64,000 nucleotides of DNA, from assembly GCA_944320785.1 (NCBI GenBank), contig CALUIR010000004.1, positions 1 through 64,000 of the forward strand. Direction: 5' to 3'. Below the pieces are notes generated by a model. It was not told the origin of the DNA. It searched no databases and was given only the letters and a program-made list of their open reading frames with translations. Source of the stretch: an uncultured Bacteroidaceae bacterium. GTDB lineage: Bacteria > Bacteroidota > Bacteroidia > Bacteroidales > Bacteroidaceae. Below are positions 17,547-26,290 of this stretch, one piece after another. The position numbers and the translations under genes are program-made. Each line of letters starts with the position of its first letter. Positions within the stretch are counted from its first letter, which is position 1.

Positions 17547-17720
17547 GAAGCGTGGAACTGCAATGCCCATTTTCGCAGCTTGGAGGTCGTAGGAAAACCC
17601 GTATAAGTCGAGACATGGTAACAGCAGCCCACGCTATTGCGTGAGAACCACTATGCCTCTCTTGAGTTATACTTTGCGAATTTCCTACGTTCCCAAGCAT
17701 CAAGAACAGCATAACGCTTC
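17547..17720 (-). ncRNA. Long imperfect hairpin in the LRR gene leader (structured RNA or MITE-like)
   Basis: Nested arms pair across 174 nt: GAAGCGT (17547-17553) with 17714-17720, GCTTGG (17578-17583) with 17693-17698, CGTAGGAAA (17588-17596) with 17681-17689, GTATAAGTCGAGA (17601-17613) with 17660-17672 (two mismatches, one G-U in RNA on the plus-strand sense), CAT/GGT (17614-17619) with 17653-17655/17647-17649, and CACGC-TATT-GCGTG at the tip (17630-17643). This is far beyond a terminator and holds no credible gene. If the -7 box at 17768-17775 is used, it is transcribed as leader of the LRR gene. A palindromic miniature element is the main alternative. Confidence 0.55.
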
Positions 17721-17767
17721 TTTCTTCAAATTCAAAATGTCGCATCTGCAGGAGTACCCCTGCCGTG

Positions 17768-17775
17768 CAAAAATA
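17768..17775 (-). promoter_or_regulatory. Candidate -7 box for the LRR gene
   Basis: The minus strand reads TATTTTTG, matching TAnnTTTG. No clear -33 TTG is visible at the right spacing. The opposite-strand box TAAGTTTG (17817-17824) probably drives the MIP18-family gene at 17847, so the two transcripts would diverge from this interval. Confidence 0.4.
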
Positions 17776-17846
17776 ATAAATTGCCCGCGCATTCTCGGTT
17801 TTTCCGCAGATTTTTGTAAGTTTGCATATCAAAAACGTTCAAATGC

Positions 17847-18164
17847 ATGGAAACACAACGATTTACCATTGAAGAAAACATCGTGAAAATGCTCAAGACC
17901 GTTTACGACCCCGAAATACCGGTCAACGTTTACGACTTGGGGCTAATCTACAAAATCGATGTGGACGACCAACGGGACGTGACCATCGACATGACGCTGA
18001 CCGCCCCCAACTGCCCCGCCGCCGACTTCATCATGGAAGACATCCGCCAGAAGATTGAATCCATCGATGAAGTGAAATCCGCGACCATCAACCTTGTGTT
18101 TGAACCGGAATGGGACAAAGACATGATGAGCGAAGAAGCCAAATTGGAATTGGGTTTCCTTTAA
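17847..18164 (+). CDS. MIP18/DUF59 family iron-sulfur assembly protein
   Basis: The 105-residue protein is a complete MIP18-type domain: KMLKTVYDPEIPVNVYDLGLIYKIDV near residues 12-37 (read here as DPEIPVNVYDLGLI), the central MTLTAPNCPAAD segment containing the conserved cysteine, and VFEPEWDKDMMSEEAKLELGF at the end. Homologues (SufT, PaaD-like) assist maturation of iron-sulfur proteins. No suf genes are adjacent. The lpxH-type gene follows after 37 nt, so they may share a transcript started at TAAGTTTG (17817-17824). Confidence 0.9.
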   Translation: METQRFTIEENIVKMLKTVYDPEIPVNVYDLGLIYKIDVDDQRDVTIDMTLTAPNCPAADFIMEDIRQKIESIDEVKSATINLVFEPEWDKDMMSEEAKLELGFL

Positions 18165-18201
18165 CAGCTGTTTTAACCACATTTCAAAACACCGCATCCG
18201 C

Positions 18202-18984
18202 ATGAACAAGAAAACGTATTTCCTCTCTGACGCACATCTGGGCTCGCGCGCCATTGCCCACAGCCGCACGCAAGAACGCCGCTTGGTGAACTTCCTGGAC
18301 AGCATCAAGCACGATGCCGAAGCCATTTACCTGCTGGGCGACATGTTTGACTTCTGGTATGAATTCAAGACAGTCGTGCCGAAAGGATACACCCGTTTTC
18401 TCGGCAAGCTATCGGAACTGACCGACCAAGGCATCGAAATCCACTTCTTCATCGGGAACCACGACATCTGGTGCGGCGACTACCTCACGAAAGAATGCGG
18501 CCTCATCCTCCACCGCGCACCGCTCACCGTGGAGATACACGGGAAAGAATTCTACTTGGCGCATGGCGACGGCTTGGGCGATGCCGACCATTCTTTCAAA
18601 TTCCTGCGGATGATTTTCCACAGCCACACGCTGCAAAGGCTGTTTTCCGCCCTCCACCCCCGCTGGAGCGTGGAGATGGGGCTTACATGGGCCAAGCACA
18701 GCCGGCTGAAACGCGAGAACGGGAAAGACCCGGAATACATGGGCGAGGACAAGGAGCCGCTCGTCCGCTGCACGAAAGAATACCTGAAAATGCACCCCGA
18801 CATCAACTATTTCATCTACGGCCACCGCCACATCATGCTCGACCTGATGCTCAGCAGCACGGCACGGTTGCTCATCTTGGGCGACTGGATCAATTATTTC
18901 TCCTACGCCGTGTTTGACGGGGAAAAGATGGCGCTGGAACAATTCGTGGAAGGAGAGAGTTTCAGGGAAAAGCCCCTTCCATGA
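18202..18984 (+). CDS. lpxH: UDP-2,3-diacylglucosamine diphosphatase (LpxH-type)
   Basis: This metallophosphoesterase is predicted to hydrolyse UDP-2,3-diacylglucosamine to lipid X in lipid A synthesis at the inner membrane face. The 260 residues contain the dimetal motifs in order: FLSDAHLGS (about 7-15), LLGDMFDFWYE (about 49-59), FIGNHDIW (about 84-91), YLAHGDGLG (about 117-125) and IYGHRH (about 206-211). LpxH in proteobacteria is about 240 residues, so length agrees. The insertion FRMIFHS to HSRLKREN matches the helical cap. There is no signal peptide. The later lipid A genes are not in the window. Confidence 0.88.
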   Translation: MNKKTYFLSDAHLGSRAIAHSRTQERRLVNFLDSIKHDAEAIYLLGDMFDFWYEFKTVVPKGYTRFLGKLSELTDQGIEIHFFIGNHDIWCGDYLTKECGLILHRAPLTVEIHGKEFYLAHGDGLGDADHSFKFLRMIFHSHTLQRLFSALHPRWSVEMGLTWAKHSRLKRENGKDPEYMGEDKEPLVRCTKEYLKMHPDINYFIYGHRHIMLDLMLSSTARLLILGDWINYFSYAVFDGEKMALEQFVEGESFREKPLP

Positions 18985-19276
18985 ACGCGCGATGAACAAT
19001 TCCCAAGGACACTACGAAGTCTCAAAAAAACTTCCAAGAACGTTTGAAAACATTTTCCCAATAAAATCATGAATTTTACAGGAAAAATGCGCACACTTTT
19101 CAGCAAAAATCTGAACTCTTACCGTGAAAAGATTTTCTCTCTCCGGGTTTACAGCCACCCGCAAAACCAGGAAGGAGCCCACATCCTCCCAAAGGTTTTC
19201 CAAAAACCTTGGAAGGTTTGAAGCAAAACCTTGGAAGGAACTGGCATCCCACTGCTAGGCCAAAGTGCGCCGGGCA
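18985..19276. repeat. Intergenic spacer with short repeats (AAAACCTTGGAAGG)
   Basis: The 292-nt spacer between convergent genes contains no credible coding frame. AAAACCTTGGAAGG occurs at 19203-19216 and 19225-19238 (22-nt step). A related CTTCCAAG lies near 19030 and AAAGGTTTTCC at about 19192. No clear terminator with a T tract is evident. Its style matches other repeat spacers in the window (23.8, 44.3, 52.5 and 58.9 kb). Confidence 0.6.
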
Positions 19277-20545
19277 TCATTTGCCGAGCCAGTATTCCGG
19301 GTTCAGCTTGGCCGTCTCCTTGCGCAACTGGAAATGAAGGACGGGTTGCCCTCCTCCCGAATAAACTTCCCCGATGATGTCGTTCGTGCTTACTTTGTCG
19401 CCTTTGCTGACGGCGGCAGACGAGAGGTTGCAATACACGGAAATATAGTTGCCATGCCGGATGAGGATGCCTGTCAGGCCATTGTACTGGAACACGGCAG
19501 ACACCTCGCCGTCAAAGACAGCCCGCGCCATGGCTCCTTCCTTGCCTTGGATATCGATGCCCTTGTTGTCTAATTGCACGTTCTTCAGCCCTTTCACGTT
19601 GTATTGCCCATAATGGCCGACAATCAGGTAAGGGCCTGTGATAGGGACGGGAAGCAACCCTTTGTTTTTCTCGAAGTCGCCGGAAAGCATGCGGTCGCTT
19701 TTGCTGATGCGATAAGGTTCGATGGAGGTGCTTCCTTCTTGCGAGGCGTCCGGCTGGCTTCTTCCGGCAACGGCCTCCTTTTTGGCTTCGTCTTCAGCTC
19801 TTTTCCGAGCCTTTTCTATTTCCACCTCCACCAACCGGTCGATTTGCGCATTGAGCTGTTCCGCTTGTTTGCGTTGCCGGGCAATTTCCTTCTGCAAGGC
19901 ACTTTGCCGCTTCTTCAGGTTGCCCAAGATATTTTTTTCTTGTTGCTCCTGCTCCTCCAGCTTCCGCTTCTCCGCCTCATTTTGCCGCAAGAGCCCCGTT
20001 TTGGCTTGCCGGGCTTTTTCCAATTCCTGCCGTTGCTGCATGATTTGACCTTGCTTCCTCTTTATTTCCTTTCCCTGGATACGCTGGTATTCGGCATATT
20101 CCTGCACATAGCGCAGCCGCCGGTACATTTGATTGAAACTTTTGGCAGAGAGGACGAACAACAGCTTGTCGGTGGCCGACCGGTTGTTGAACTGCATGTA
20201 TCGCAAAGAGGCTGCATAATTCTTTTTCCGGTTGTCCAACTCTTTGCCCAAGCCTTCCAACTGGCTTTGCGTGGCTTCTATCCTTTCTCCCAATGCCTTG
20301 ATGTCGGCCTCTATGGCTTGGATGTAACTGCGGCGTTCTTCGATTTGGCTGGTAACGAGCGCCAGATTCCCCAATTGGCTGCCGATGTCCTTCTTTGCCG
20401 ACAGCAGGAGGGTTTCCGATTCCGTGATTTGCTTTTGCAAGGCGAGGCGTTCTTTCTCCAATTCCCTGATTTTGCCGGAAGACTGGGCAAAGGCAGAGGC
20501 AACACACGCGCAACTGACGGCCAAAAGCAAAACACATCTTCTCAT
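19277..20545 (-). CDS. EnvC-like murein hydrolase activator (coiled coil plus degenerate LytM)
   Basis: The 422-residue protein has a signal peptide ending ASAFAQ, a long coiled coil (about residues 22-255, rich in K/E/Q) and a C-terminal LytM/M23 fold (about 320-420). The zinc ligands of active M23 peptidases are not intact: the first His is replaced in DNKGIDIQG, and the final HxH reads VLHFQLR. It is therefore likely an activator of septal amidases, as with E. coli EnvC, rather than an enzyme. It is last in the dut-TPR-DUF4292-envC operon, overlapping the upstream gene by 4 nt. It probably acts in the periplasm during cell separation. Confidence 0.88.
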   Translation of the reverse strand: MRRCVLLLAVSCACVASAFAQSSGKIRELEKERLALQKQITESETLLLSAKKDIGSQLGNLALVTSQIEERRSYIQAIEADIKALGERIEATQSQLEGLGKELDNRKKNYAASLRYMQFNNRSATDKLLFVLSAKSFNQMYRRLRYVQEYAEYQRIQGKEIKRKQGQIMQQRQELEKARQAKTGLLRQNEAEKRKLEEQEQQEKNILGNLKKRQSALQKEIARQRKQAEQLNAQIDRLVEVEIEKARKRAEDEAKKEAVAGRSQPDASQEGSTSIEPYRISKSDRMLSGDFEKNKGLLPVPITGPYLIVGHYGQYNVKGLKNVQLDNKGIDIQGKEGAMARAVFDGEVSAVFQYNGLTGILIRHGNYISVYCNLSSAAVSKGDKVSTNDIIGEVYSGGGQPVLHFQLRKETAKLNPEYWLGK

Positions 20546-21372
20546 AGGCCGGAAATGATTTCAAGCAAACCGCCCACATCCAATGGCTTGTACTTTGGGG
20601 AAATGGCACTCGGCCTGGCGGCAAAATCCTTCGTGCTGATTCGGGAGTGCGAGATGCCGACCTGGACGGTGAAAGCGCCGCTTTGCAGCGCCACCCTCAT
20701 CTCTGAAGGGAAATATCCGCTCCCCGTAGCTGTGAAATGGCCGTATTCCCAAGCAAGACGGCATTCTTTCGGCAGATGGACGCACGTTGCGGTCAGCCTT
20801 CCTTCGGAATCCAGTTGGAAGGAGCAGGACGTGCCGTTGCCTTTCCTCTTGGGAACCGCCACGACGCGGCCTTCCTCCTGCCGGAAAGAAAACTGGCGGA
20901 TATCGGAAAGAGTGAGTTCCTCGTTCTTGTCCGGCAAGAACAACTGGTTCAGGAACAGGTCCTGCAATGCTTGGAACGCATGGCCTGCATGGCCAGGGAA
21001 GCCCAACCTTTCGAGCGGCACCTGCACGTATTGCTTGTTGAAGCGGTCGATGACCAGCAGCGTGTCCGGGGTCAGTTCGATGCGGGCGATTTCGATGCCC
21101 AGCAAAGGCGTGATGGACAACTGCACCATCCGCCCTTTCCTTATCTTCAAAGAACCGTTTGCCGTGATTCTTTCCCCCTTCCCGGTGATTTCAATGCGCA
21201 CTTTGGAAGAATAGCATGTCGGCGAGAAACGGTTCTCGATATTCCTCCTTGCGACAGCGGCGGCTTGCGTCCCTGCCTTTTCCCCGGAAACAGCTTGTTT
21301 CGTGGATTGGCAGGCCGCCATCAACACGGCAAGGATGGCAAGGCAGGGCAGGAGTCTGAGGAAACGCTTCAT
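20542..21372 (-). CDS. DUF4292 lipoprotein
   Basis: The 276-residue protein starts with a lipoprotein signal (lipobox LMAAC) and continues as a beta-rich domain of the DUF4292 family found in Bacteroidetes. Segments such as KVRIEITGKGERITANGSL, cited here as RIEITGKGERI, and VQLSITPLLGIEIARIEL resemble LolA/LolB-like folds, and GIEIARIELTPDTLLVIDRFNKQY is typical of the family. A role in lipoprotein or outer-membrane handling is suggested by this resemblance only. It overlaps the TPR gene stop by ATGA and the envC start by ATGA, so the three are translated together. Confidence 0.85.
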   Translation of the reverse strand: MKRFLRLLPCLAILAVLMAACQSTKQAVSGEKAGTQAAAVARRNIENRFSPTCYSSKVRIEITGKGERITANGSLKIRKGRMVQLSITPLLGIEIARIELTPDTLLVIDRFNKQYVQVPLERLGFPGHAGHAFQALQDLFLNQLFLPDKNEELTLSDIRQFSFRQEEGRVVAVPKRKGNGTSCSFQLDSEGRLTATCVHLPKECRLAWEYGHFTATGSGYFPSEMRVALQSGAFTVQVGISHSRISTKDFAARPSAISPKYKPLDVGGLLEIISGL

Positions 21373-23156
21373 TCTTCGGGAATATACTTCTTTTGCTGTA
21401 TTTTTTGGTCAAGGGTTTTGGATGCAGAGCCTAACTCTTTGGCTTTCAACCAATATTCAAGGGCTTTCTCCGTTTCCCCATTCATGAAGTAGATATCGCC
21501 GCAATGCTCCACGATGACATCGCTCCCGCCGCCATCGTTCTTCATGGCGTTGTCGATGTAGATTTTCGCTTCCGCATACCGGCCTTTCTCAAAAAGTATC
21601 CAAGCATAAGTATCCAAGTAAGTAGCGTTGTCCGGCTCTTTCTTGACCGTCTTGTAGCTCATTTCCTCGGCCTTGTCCAAGTCCTTCCGCTCCACGGAGA
21701 GGAAGTAGGCGTAGTTGTTGAGTGCGCCGATGTTGTCTGGATTATAGGCCAGCGAGGAATCATAAGCCGCGTATGCCTCGTTGCGCAACTGCTTTTCGTG
21801 GAGAAGGTCGCCAATGATGCAGTAAAAGTCTGACACTAATTCCTTGCTGCTCTTTTCGTTCGCCATGGACGTGCCGTTGCGGAAGGTTGCCAAAGCTTCG
21901 TCTTTCCGGTCTTCCTGCATGTAAGCCAACCCGAGATAGAAATGGAACTCCAAGGTTTCGGGGACATATTCCACGGCTTTCTCGCAGATGCGGATGATTT
22001 CCGCGTAGTCATTGTCCTTGACGGCATAGCTGAGCAGTTGCATGTAGGCCACGGGGTTTGAAGGGTCTATCCGGGTAATTTGCCGCAGAACGGGGACAGA
22101 TTCTTCCTCCATACCTTTGGAGATGAGGTATTGGGCATAAAGCATGGGCAGTTGCGCGTCGGGCTGCGGCTGTCGCAGGATGCGTTCGAACATGGCGATG
22201 ACCTCCGTGCTGTCCTTGCTGCCTTGCTCGGAACGCATGATGACGCTTTTCATGATTTCCGCCTTGACGCTCGTGCTGATGTTGCTTTTCAGCAGGAGGG
22301 TGTCCACCTGTTGCTTGTAAAGTTCGTCCTGCCCCGTCTTATCGTAGTAGGAAGCAAGCGAGAGCATGGCCATGGCATTGTCCGGCTCCTCTGCCAGCAC
22401 TTTCTTGTAAGTCTTGTAGGCATCTTCTGTTTTGCCGTTGTTCAGGTAAACGTCCCCCAAAAGGGCGAGGTAGCGCATGTCGTTGGGATATTCCTTGGCC
22501 AAGTTCTCTATCTCCTCGAATGCCTTCTTGTTTTCTTTCATCAGGATGTAGATGCGGAACTTGTTCATGCTGATTTGCTCCGACTTCCCTTGAGTGGTTT
22601 CCAAGCGGTCGAGGGTGCGGATGACGTTAGGGTAGTCCTCCTTCTTGTTGTACAGGTCGGCCAAAGCCATCAAGGGCTCCTGCCGCGTCGGGAACTGCCT
22701 GCTCATGTCCTCGTAAATGCGGATGGCCTCATCCGTTTTGGATTCCGAAAGGTAAAGGGCGGCCAGCGTACGCTTGTACCAATAATTGCCGGGCGCGGCC
22801 AGCGTGGCTTTCCTGATGCATGCGGTGGCTTTCTCCGGCTGCTTGAGGTAGAGGTAGAATTGCGCGATTTCATACAAGGCGCTTGCCGCGTTGGGGTTGA
22901 TTTGCAGGCAGCGACGGTAGAGTTCAAAGGCCGCGTCGTAATCGCCTTTCTCCTTCCTCTTCACGGCTTCAAGGAAGAAGTAATCGTATTTGCGCTGCAT
23001 GGCTTCCGGGAGCGCGGCAGGCAAGATGCCGGCCTCTGCCTCCGGGGAAGCGGCAACAGTTTCCTGCAAAGACCTGCAGGCTGGGAGCAGCACGGCAGCG
23101 ACAGCCAACAGGCAAATGGTTTTCAATCTGTACATAAAGGTGCGTTTAAGGTTCAT
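21369..23156 (-). CDS. Tetratricopeptide-repeat lipoprotein
   Basis: From ATG 23156 the protein has 595 residues: a lipoprotein signal with lipobox LLPAC, then repeated TPR units spanning nearly the full length (for example [60 protein letters not shown]). TPR arrays form scaffolds for protein complexes, here probably at the periplasmic face of the outer membrane. The chosen ATG overlaps the dut stop codon (ATGA), which suggests coupling; the alternative ATG at 23135 would shorten the signal n-region. Its place between dut and DUF4292-envC is conserved in style for Bacteroidales. Confidence 0.88.
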   Translation of the reverse strand: MNLKRTFMYRLKTICLLAVAAVLLPACRSLQETVAASPEAEAGILPAALPEAMQRKYDYFFLEAVKRKEKGDYDAAFELYRRCLQINPNAASALYEIAQFYLYLKQPEKATACIRKATLAAPGNYWYKRTLAALYLSESKTDEAIRIYEDMSRQFPTRQEPLMALADLYNKKEDYPNVIRTLDRLETTQGKSEQISMNKFRIYILMKENKKAFEEIENLAKEYPNDMRYLALLGDVYLNNGKTEDAYKTYKKVLAEEPDNAMAMLSLASYYDKTGQDELYKQQVDTLLLKSNISTSVKAEIMKSVIMRSEQGSKDSTEVIAMFERILRQPQPDAQLPMLYAQYLISKGMEEESVPVLRQITRIDPSNPVAYMQLLSYAVKDNDYAEIIRICEKAVEYVPETLEFHFYLGLAYMQEDRKDEALATFRNGTSMANEKSSKELVSDFYCIIGDLLHEKQLRNEAYAAYDSSLAYNPDNIGALNNYAYFLSVERKDLDKAEEMSYKTVKKEPDNATYLDTYAWILFEKGRYAEAKIYIDNAMKNDGGGSDVIVEHCGDIYFMNGETEKALEYWLKAKELGSASKTLDQKIQQKKYIPEE

Positions 23157-23587
23157 CTTTTCCCGGTGTGGCCGAACCCGCCCGCGCCCCTTTCCGTTTC
23201 GTCCAAGCAGGCAGTTTCTTCCCATTCGGCCTGTTCATGCTTGGCGATGACCATTTGGGCAATCCGGTCGCCATCGTTGACAGTGAAGTCTTCCGCCGAC
23301 AGGTTGGCAAGGATGATGCAGATTTCCCCTCGGTAGTCTGCATCAATGGTGCCGGGCGAATTCAGCACGGTGATGCCGTTCTTTATGGCCAGCCCGCTGC
23401 GGGGGCGTATTTGCGCTTCATATCCCTCCGGCAACGCGATGCGCAGGCCGGTGGGGACGAGCCTGCGCTCCAAGGGGTGGAGGACGACGGGCGCATCGAG
23501 GTTGGCACGGATGTCCATGCCAGCCGACAGCGGCGTAGCGTAGGCGGGCAAAGGATGCTTTGACTGATTGACAATTTGTATTTTCAT
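23153..23587 (-). CDS. dut: dUTP diphosphatase
   Basis: This enzyme hydrolyses dUTP to dUMP and pyrophosphate, keeping uracil out of DNA and feeding dTMP synthesis. The 144 residues contain the five trimeric dUTPase motifs: [33 protein letters not shown] (catalytic Asp), RIAQMVIAK, and the glycine-rich C-terminal arm [12 protein letters not shown]. Length is normal. It is the first gene of a four-gene minus-strand operon and overlaps the TPR gene by 4 nt. Confidence 0.97.
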   Translation of the reverse strand: MKIQIVNQSKHPLPAYATPLSAGMDIRANLDAPVVLHPLERRLVPTGLRIALPEGYEAQIRPRSGLAIKNGITVLNSPGTIDADYRGEICIILANLSAEDFTVNDGDRIAQMVIAKHEQAEWEETACLDETERGAGGFGHTGKR

Positions 23588-23726
23588 GTCGCTTTTCCAA
23601 ATATTATAGGCTGCGAAAATACGGATTTCAAGGCTATAATCTAAACAAATTCGCCAATAAATGATTAAAGAATATGAATGCCGTCCGCATCCGGCAACGT
23701 GGGAAACTCTGTCTGGTTGGGAAAAA

Positions 23727-23930
23727 ATCCCGTTTCACCCGTGCTGGAAACCCGTTTCGCCCGGGCAAATCTTTATCTTTAGGAAGGATTCACATCCTTA
23801 GGCGAAGGACATGTATCTTTAGGCGAAATATAAAGAAGTTAGCGGCACGAACCGGATTTCCCTCTCGCATGGGCGGAAGAATATTCCCGCAAGGGCCGAT
23901 ATTTTCTTTGGAAAAAAAAGAAACAGTTCC
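23727..23930 (+). repeat. Intergenic repeat family, copy 1 (upstream of dgt)
   Basis: The 375-nt spacer (23588-23962) contains an element related to 44205-44480. It holds GTTTCGCCCGGG, then palindromic units TCTTTAGG/TCCTTAGG at 23776, 23795 and 23816 (steps of 19 and 21 nt), then AAAGAAGTTAGCGGCACGAA, CGGATTTCC, TTCCCGCAAGG and ATTTTC. The matching order, strand and position just upstream of a promoter in both copies show a genuine repeat family. Open frames inside it give similar peptides only because the DNA is repeated. Nothing else is seen in the spacer apart from the promoter of dgt. Confidence 0.65.
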
Positions 23931-23938
23931 TACCTTTG
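23907..23938 (+). promoter_or_regulatory. Promoter of dgt
   Basis: TTTG (23907-23910) and TACCTTTG (23931-23938), spaced by 20 nt, are a near-perfect Bacteroidetes promoter. The start of translation (23963) is about 18 nt after the expected transcription start. The -33 element lies in the distal end of the intergenic repeat copy. Confidence 0.75.
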
Positions 23939-23962
23939 CCGGGTATTCAAACAAAGGCTATC

Positions 23963-25294
23963 ATGGAAATGGATTGGAGGAGATTATTATCGACAAAGCG
24001 TTTCGGGCAGGAAGAATACCATGCAGCCCGGCGCGATGACCGTTCCGAATTCCAAAGGGATTATGACCGCTTAGTGTTTTCTGCACCGTTCCGCCGTTTG
24101 CAGAACAAGACGCAAGTGTTCCCGCTGCCGGGGAGCATCTTTGTCCACAACCGATTGACACACAGCTTGGAAGTGTCCTGCGTGGGACGTTCCTTGGGAC
24201 ATGAGGTGTCGGCAAGGCTTTTGCTGCGCCATCCCGAACTGTCGGACTCCCATCTGCCTGAAATCGGCGCCATCGTGGCAGCGGCATGCTTAGCACACGA
24301 TTTGGGCAACCCGCCCTTCGGCCATTCGGGCGAACGGGCCATTTCCACCTATTTCTCAGAAGGGAACGGGAAAATCCTGAAAGAACATCTGTCGGAAGCC
24401 GAGTGGGAAGACCTGATTCATTTTGAAGGCAACGCAAACGCCTTCCGCCTGCTGACCCACCAGTTCTTGGGACGCAGGAAAGGCGGCTTCGTCATGACCT
24501 ATTCTACACTGGCCTCCATCGTGAAATACCCCTTCTCCTCCCGTTTGGCGAAGGGCAAACCGAAATTCGGTTTTTTCGTGAGCGAGGAAGATAGTTTCCG
24601 CCGCATCGCAGAAGATTTGGGCATCATCCGCTTGCAAGAAGACCCGCTAGAGTACGTCCGTTACCCGTTGGTCTATTTAGTGGAAGCCGCCGACGACATC
24701 TGCTACCAGATGATGGACATAGAGGATGCGCACAAGCTGAAACTGCTGACTACAGAGGAGACCGAAGCATTATTCATGCGGTATCTGGACGAAAGCCGGA
24801 TAAAGCGTGCGGAAGAAGTGTTCGCCATGGTGACCGACGTGAACGAACGGATTGCCTACCTGCGGTCGGTTGTCATCGGGCTGTTGGTGAAAGCATGCGC
24901 AGAAGCCTTCGCCGCGCACGAAGCGGAAATACTTTCGGGGCAGTTTAGCGGCCCTTTGGTAAAGCATGTGGACGAACATCTGCAGACGGCCTACGAGCAT
25001 TCCGCTGCCGTGTCCTTGCAGAAAATTTACCGTTCAAAGGACGTCCTTGACATTGAATTGGCGGGCTTCCGCATCATCACGACCTTGGTTGACCTGATGA
25101 TAGAAGCCGTGACATCGCCAGACAAGGCCTATTCCCGCCTGCTGATGGGACGCGTATCCGGCCAATACGACATCGCGTCCCCCACCCTGTACGGGAAAGT
25201 GCAAGCGGTCCTCGACTACATCTCCGGCATGACCGATGTCTATGCGCTAGACTTGTACCGCAAGATAAACGGGAACAGCCTGCCCGCCGTATGA
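23963..25294 (+). CDS. dgt: Deoxyguanosinetriphosphate triphosphohydrolase
   Basis: This HD-superfamily enzyme is predicted to hydrolyse dGTP to deoxyguanosine and triphosphate. The 443-residue protein shows FSAPFRRLQNKTQVFPL, NRLTHSLEVS (first metal His), AACLAHDLGNPPFGHSGE (HD pair) and YLVEAADDICYQMMDIEDA (distal Asp), in the family order. I start at ATG 23963, 25 nt after the -7 box, because the upstream ATG 23936 overlaps that promoter. The downstream minus-strand gene converges, leaving 3 nt. Confidence 0.93.
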   Translation: MEMDWRRLLSTKRFGQEEYHAARRDDRSEFQRDYDRLVFSAPFRRLQNKTQVFPLPGSIFVHNRLTHSLEVSCVGRSLGHEVSARLLLRHPELSDSHLPEIGAIVAAACLAHDLGNPPFGHSGERAISTYFSEGNGKILKEHLSEAEWEDLIHFEGNANAFRLLTHQFLGRRKGGFVMTYSTLASIVKYPFSSRLAKGKPKFGFFVSEEDSFRRIAEDLGIIRLQEDPLEYVRYPLVYLVEAADDICYQMMDIEDAHKLKLLTTEETEALFMRYLDESRIKRAEEVFAMVTDVNERIAYLRSVVIGLLVKACAEAFAAHEAEILSGQFSGPLVKHVDEHLQTAYEHSAAVSLQKIYRSKDVLDIELAGFRIITTLVDLMIEAVTSPDKAYSRLLMGRVSGQYDIASPTLYGKVQAVLDYISGMTDVYALDLYRKINGNSLPAV

Positions 25295-25297
25295 GGC

Positions 25298-26281
25298 TTA
25301 TTCCGCCTTGCTGATAACTTCGTTTTTCGACAAAATTTTCATAGCCTGCGGGTTCTCCTTGACAAACGATTCGATGTGGCGCATCTTCTTCTCCTCCAGA
25401 ATCTCGTCCACCGTAATCAATATGCCGGTTTCTTCCACATCGCCAAAACCATAGTTGATGGCGGTTCCGAACATGCGCATCGTGGGCGACAGCCCCATAT
25501 AGGCATTGACTAAAGGAGGAATGTTGAAACCCAACTTCCGGATTTCCGCGTTCAGGATTTTGTAGTCCTCCTTGAAAGAATCCTTATTGAAAAGCTTTTC
25601 CAATACCCTTATGTCGGTCTCTATCCGCAAAGGCTTGGCAGGTGTGATGAGGTTTTCCTTGTCCGCGAAATGCTTGTTGAGAAAATACAGAATCATATCA
25701 CGGCATTGGCGGTTGTAGCTCGGATACATGGTGACCTTCCCGAAAAGGTATTTCACATTGGGCATGACGACCGTCAACGCCCCCAGCCCGTCCCACAGGT
25801 TATCCAATGCAAACAAGCCTTTTGAATTAGTGCGGGTGGACTGATATTCCAAAGTGACAAACGAACGCCCTAACTCAATGGTGGTCGGCAAGAAATCCTT
25901 GATGAACCGTTCTGAGAAATTAAACATGTGAGAAGTGGCCAAGATGGGATGTCCTTCCCCATCAAACCTCACATCCGTGCCCAGCAGGTAACGGTAGCCG
26001 CCCAAGATTTCCTCCGCCTCAGGATCCCACACAATCAACTGCCGGTACGGATTCTCCATCGTGTCGTACTCATCAATGTCCATAGACAGTCCCGTTCCGC
26101 CCCCGGCCGCCCTGAAAGCGATCTCACGCAACCGCCCGATTTCCCGCATCACGTTCGGAGCATCCTGGCAAGTGATGATGTATATCTCATTGTTACTCTT
26201 GTTAGTGAACCGCAGGCGTTTGTCTTCTGTCAGTTCAGATTTCAATAGTCCCTTATCAATCGGTTTGATAATATCTTCCAT
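25298..26281 (-). CDS. glsB: OlsB-like GNAT N-acyltransferase, probable glycine-lipid synthase GlsB
   Basis: The 327-residue protein belongs to the hemolysin/OlsB-type N-acyltransferases (MREIGRLREIAFRAAGGGTG, YRQLIVWDPEAEEILGGYRY, ELGRSFVTLEYQ). Known family members join a 3-hydroxy fatty acid to the amino group of ornithine or, in Bacteroides thetaiotaomicron, glycine. The neighbour 10 nt upstream on the same strand is a PlsC-type O-acyltransferase, the arrangement of the two-gene glycine-lipid pathway. I infer the same reaction here; ornithine or serinol acceptors are alternatives. It acts at the inner membrane. Confidence 0.75.
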   Translation of the reverse strand: MEDIIKPIDKGLLKSELTEDKRLRFTNKSNNEIYIITCQDAPNVMREIGRLREIAFRAAGGGTGLSMDIDEYDTMENPYRQLIVWDPEAEEILGGYRYLLGTDVRFDGEGHPILATSHMFNFSERFIKDFLPTTIELGRSFVTLEYQSTRTNSKGLFALDNLWDGLGALTVVMPNVKYLFGKVTMYPSYNRQCRDMILYFLNKHFADKENLITPAKPLRIETDIRVLEKLFNKDSFKEDYKILNAEIRKLGFNIPPLVNAYMGLSPTMRMFGTAINYGFGDVEETGILITVDEILEEKKMRHIESFVKENPQAMKILSKNEVISKAE

Positions 26282-26290
26282 ATGGCTTGC

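Noticed and set aside
19574..21214. 546-codon plus-strand frame opposite envC
   Set aside because: It is antisense to two genes with recognised domains and has L/F-rich shadow composition.
22080..23336. 418-codon plus-strand frame opposite the TPR gene
   Set aside because: It is an antisense shadow; the TPR repeats and lipobox are on the minus strand.
23674..24039. Apparent 121-residue ORF and its look-alike at 44227-44598
   Set aside because: Peptide similarity reflects the shared DNA repeat; one overlaps the dgt start and both carry repetitive R/L-rich sequence.
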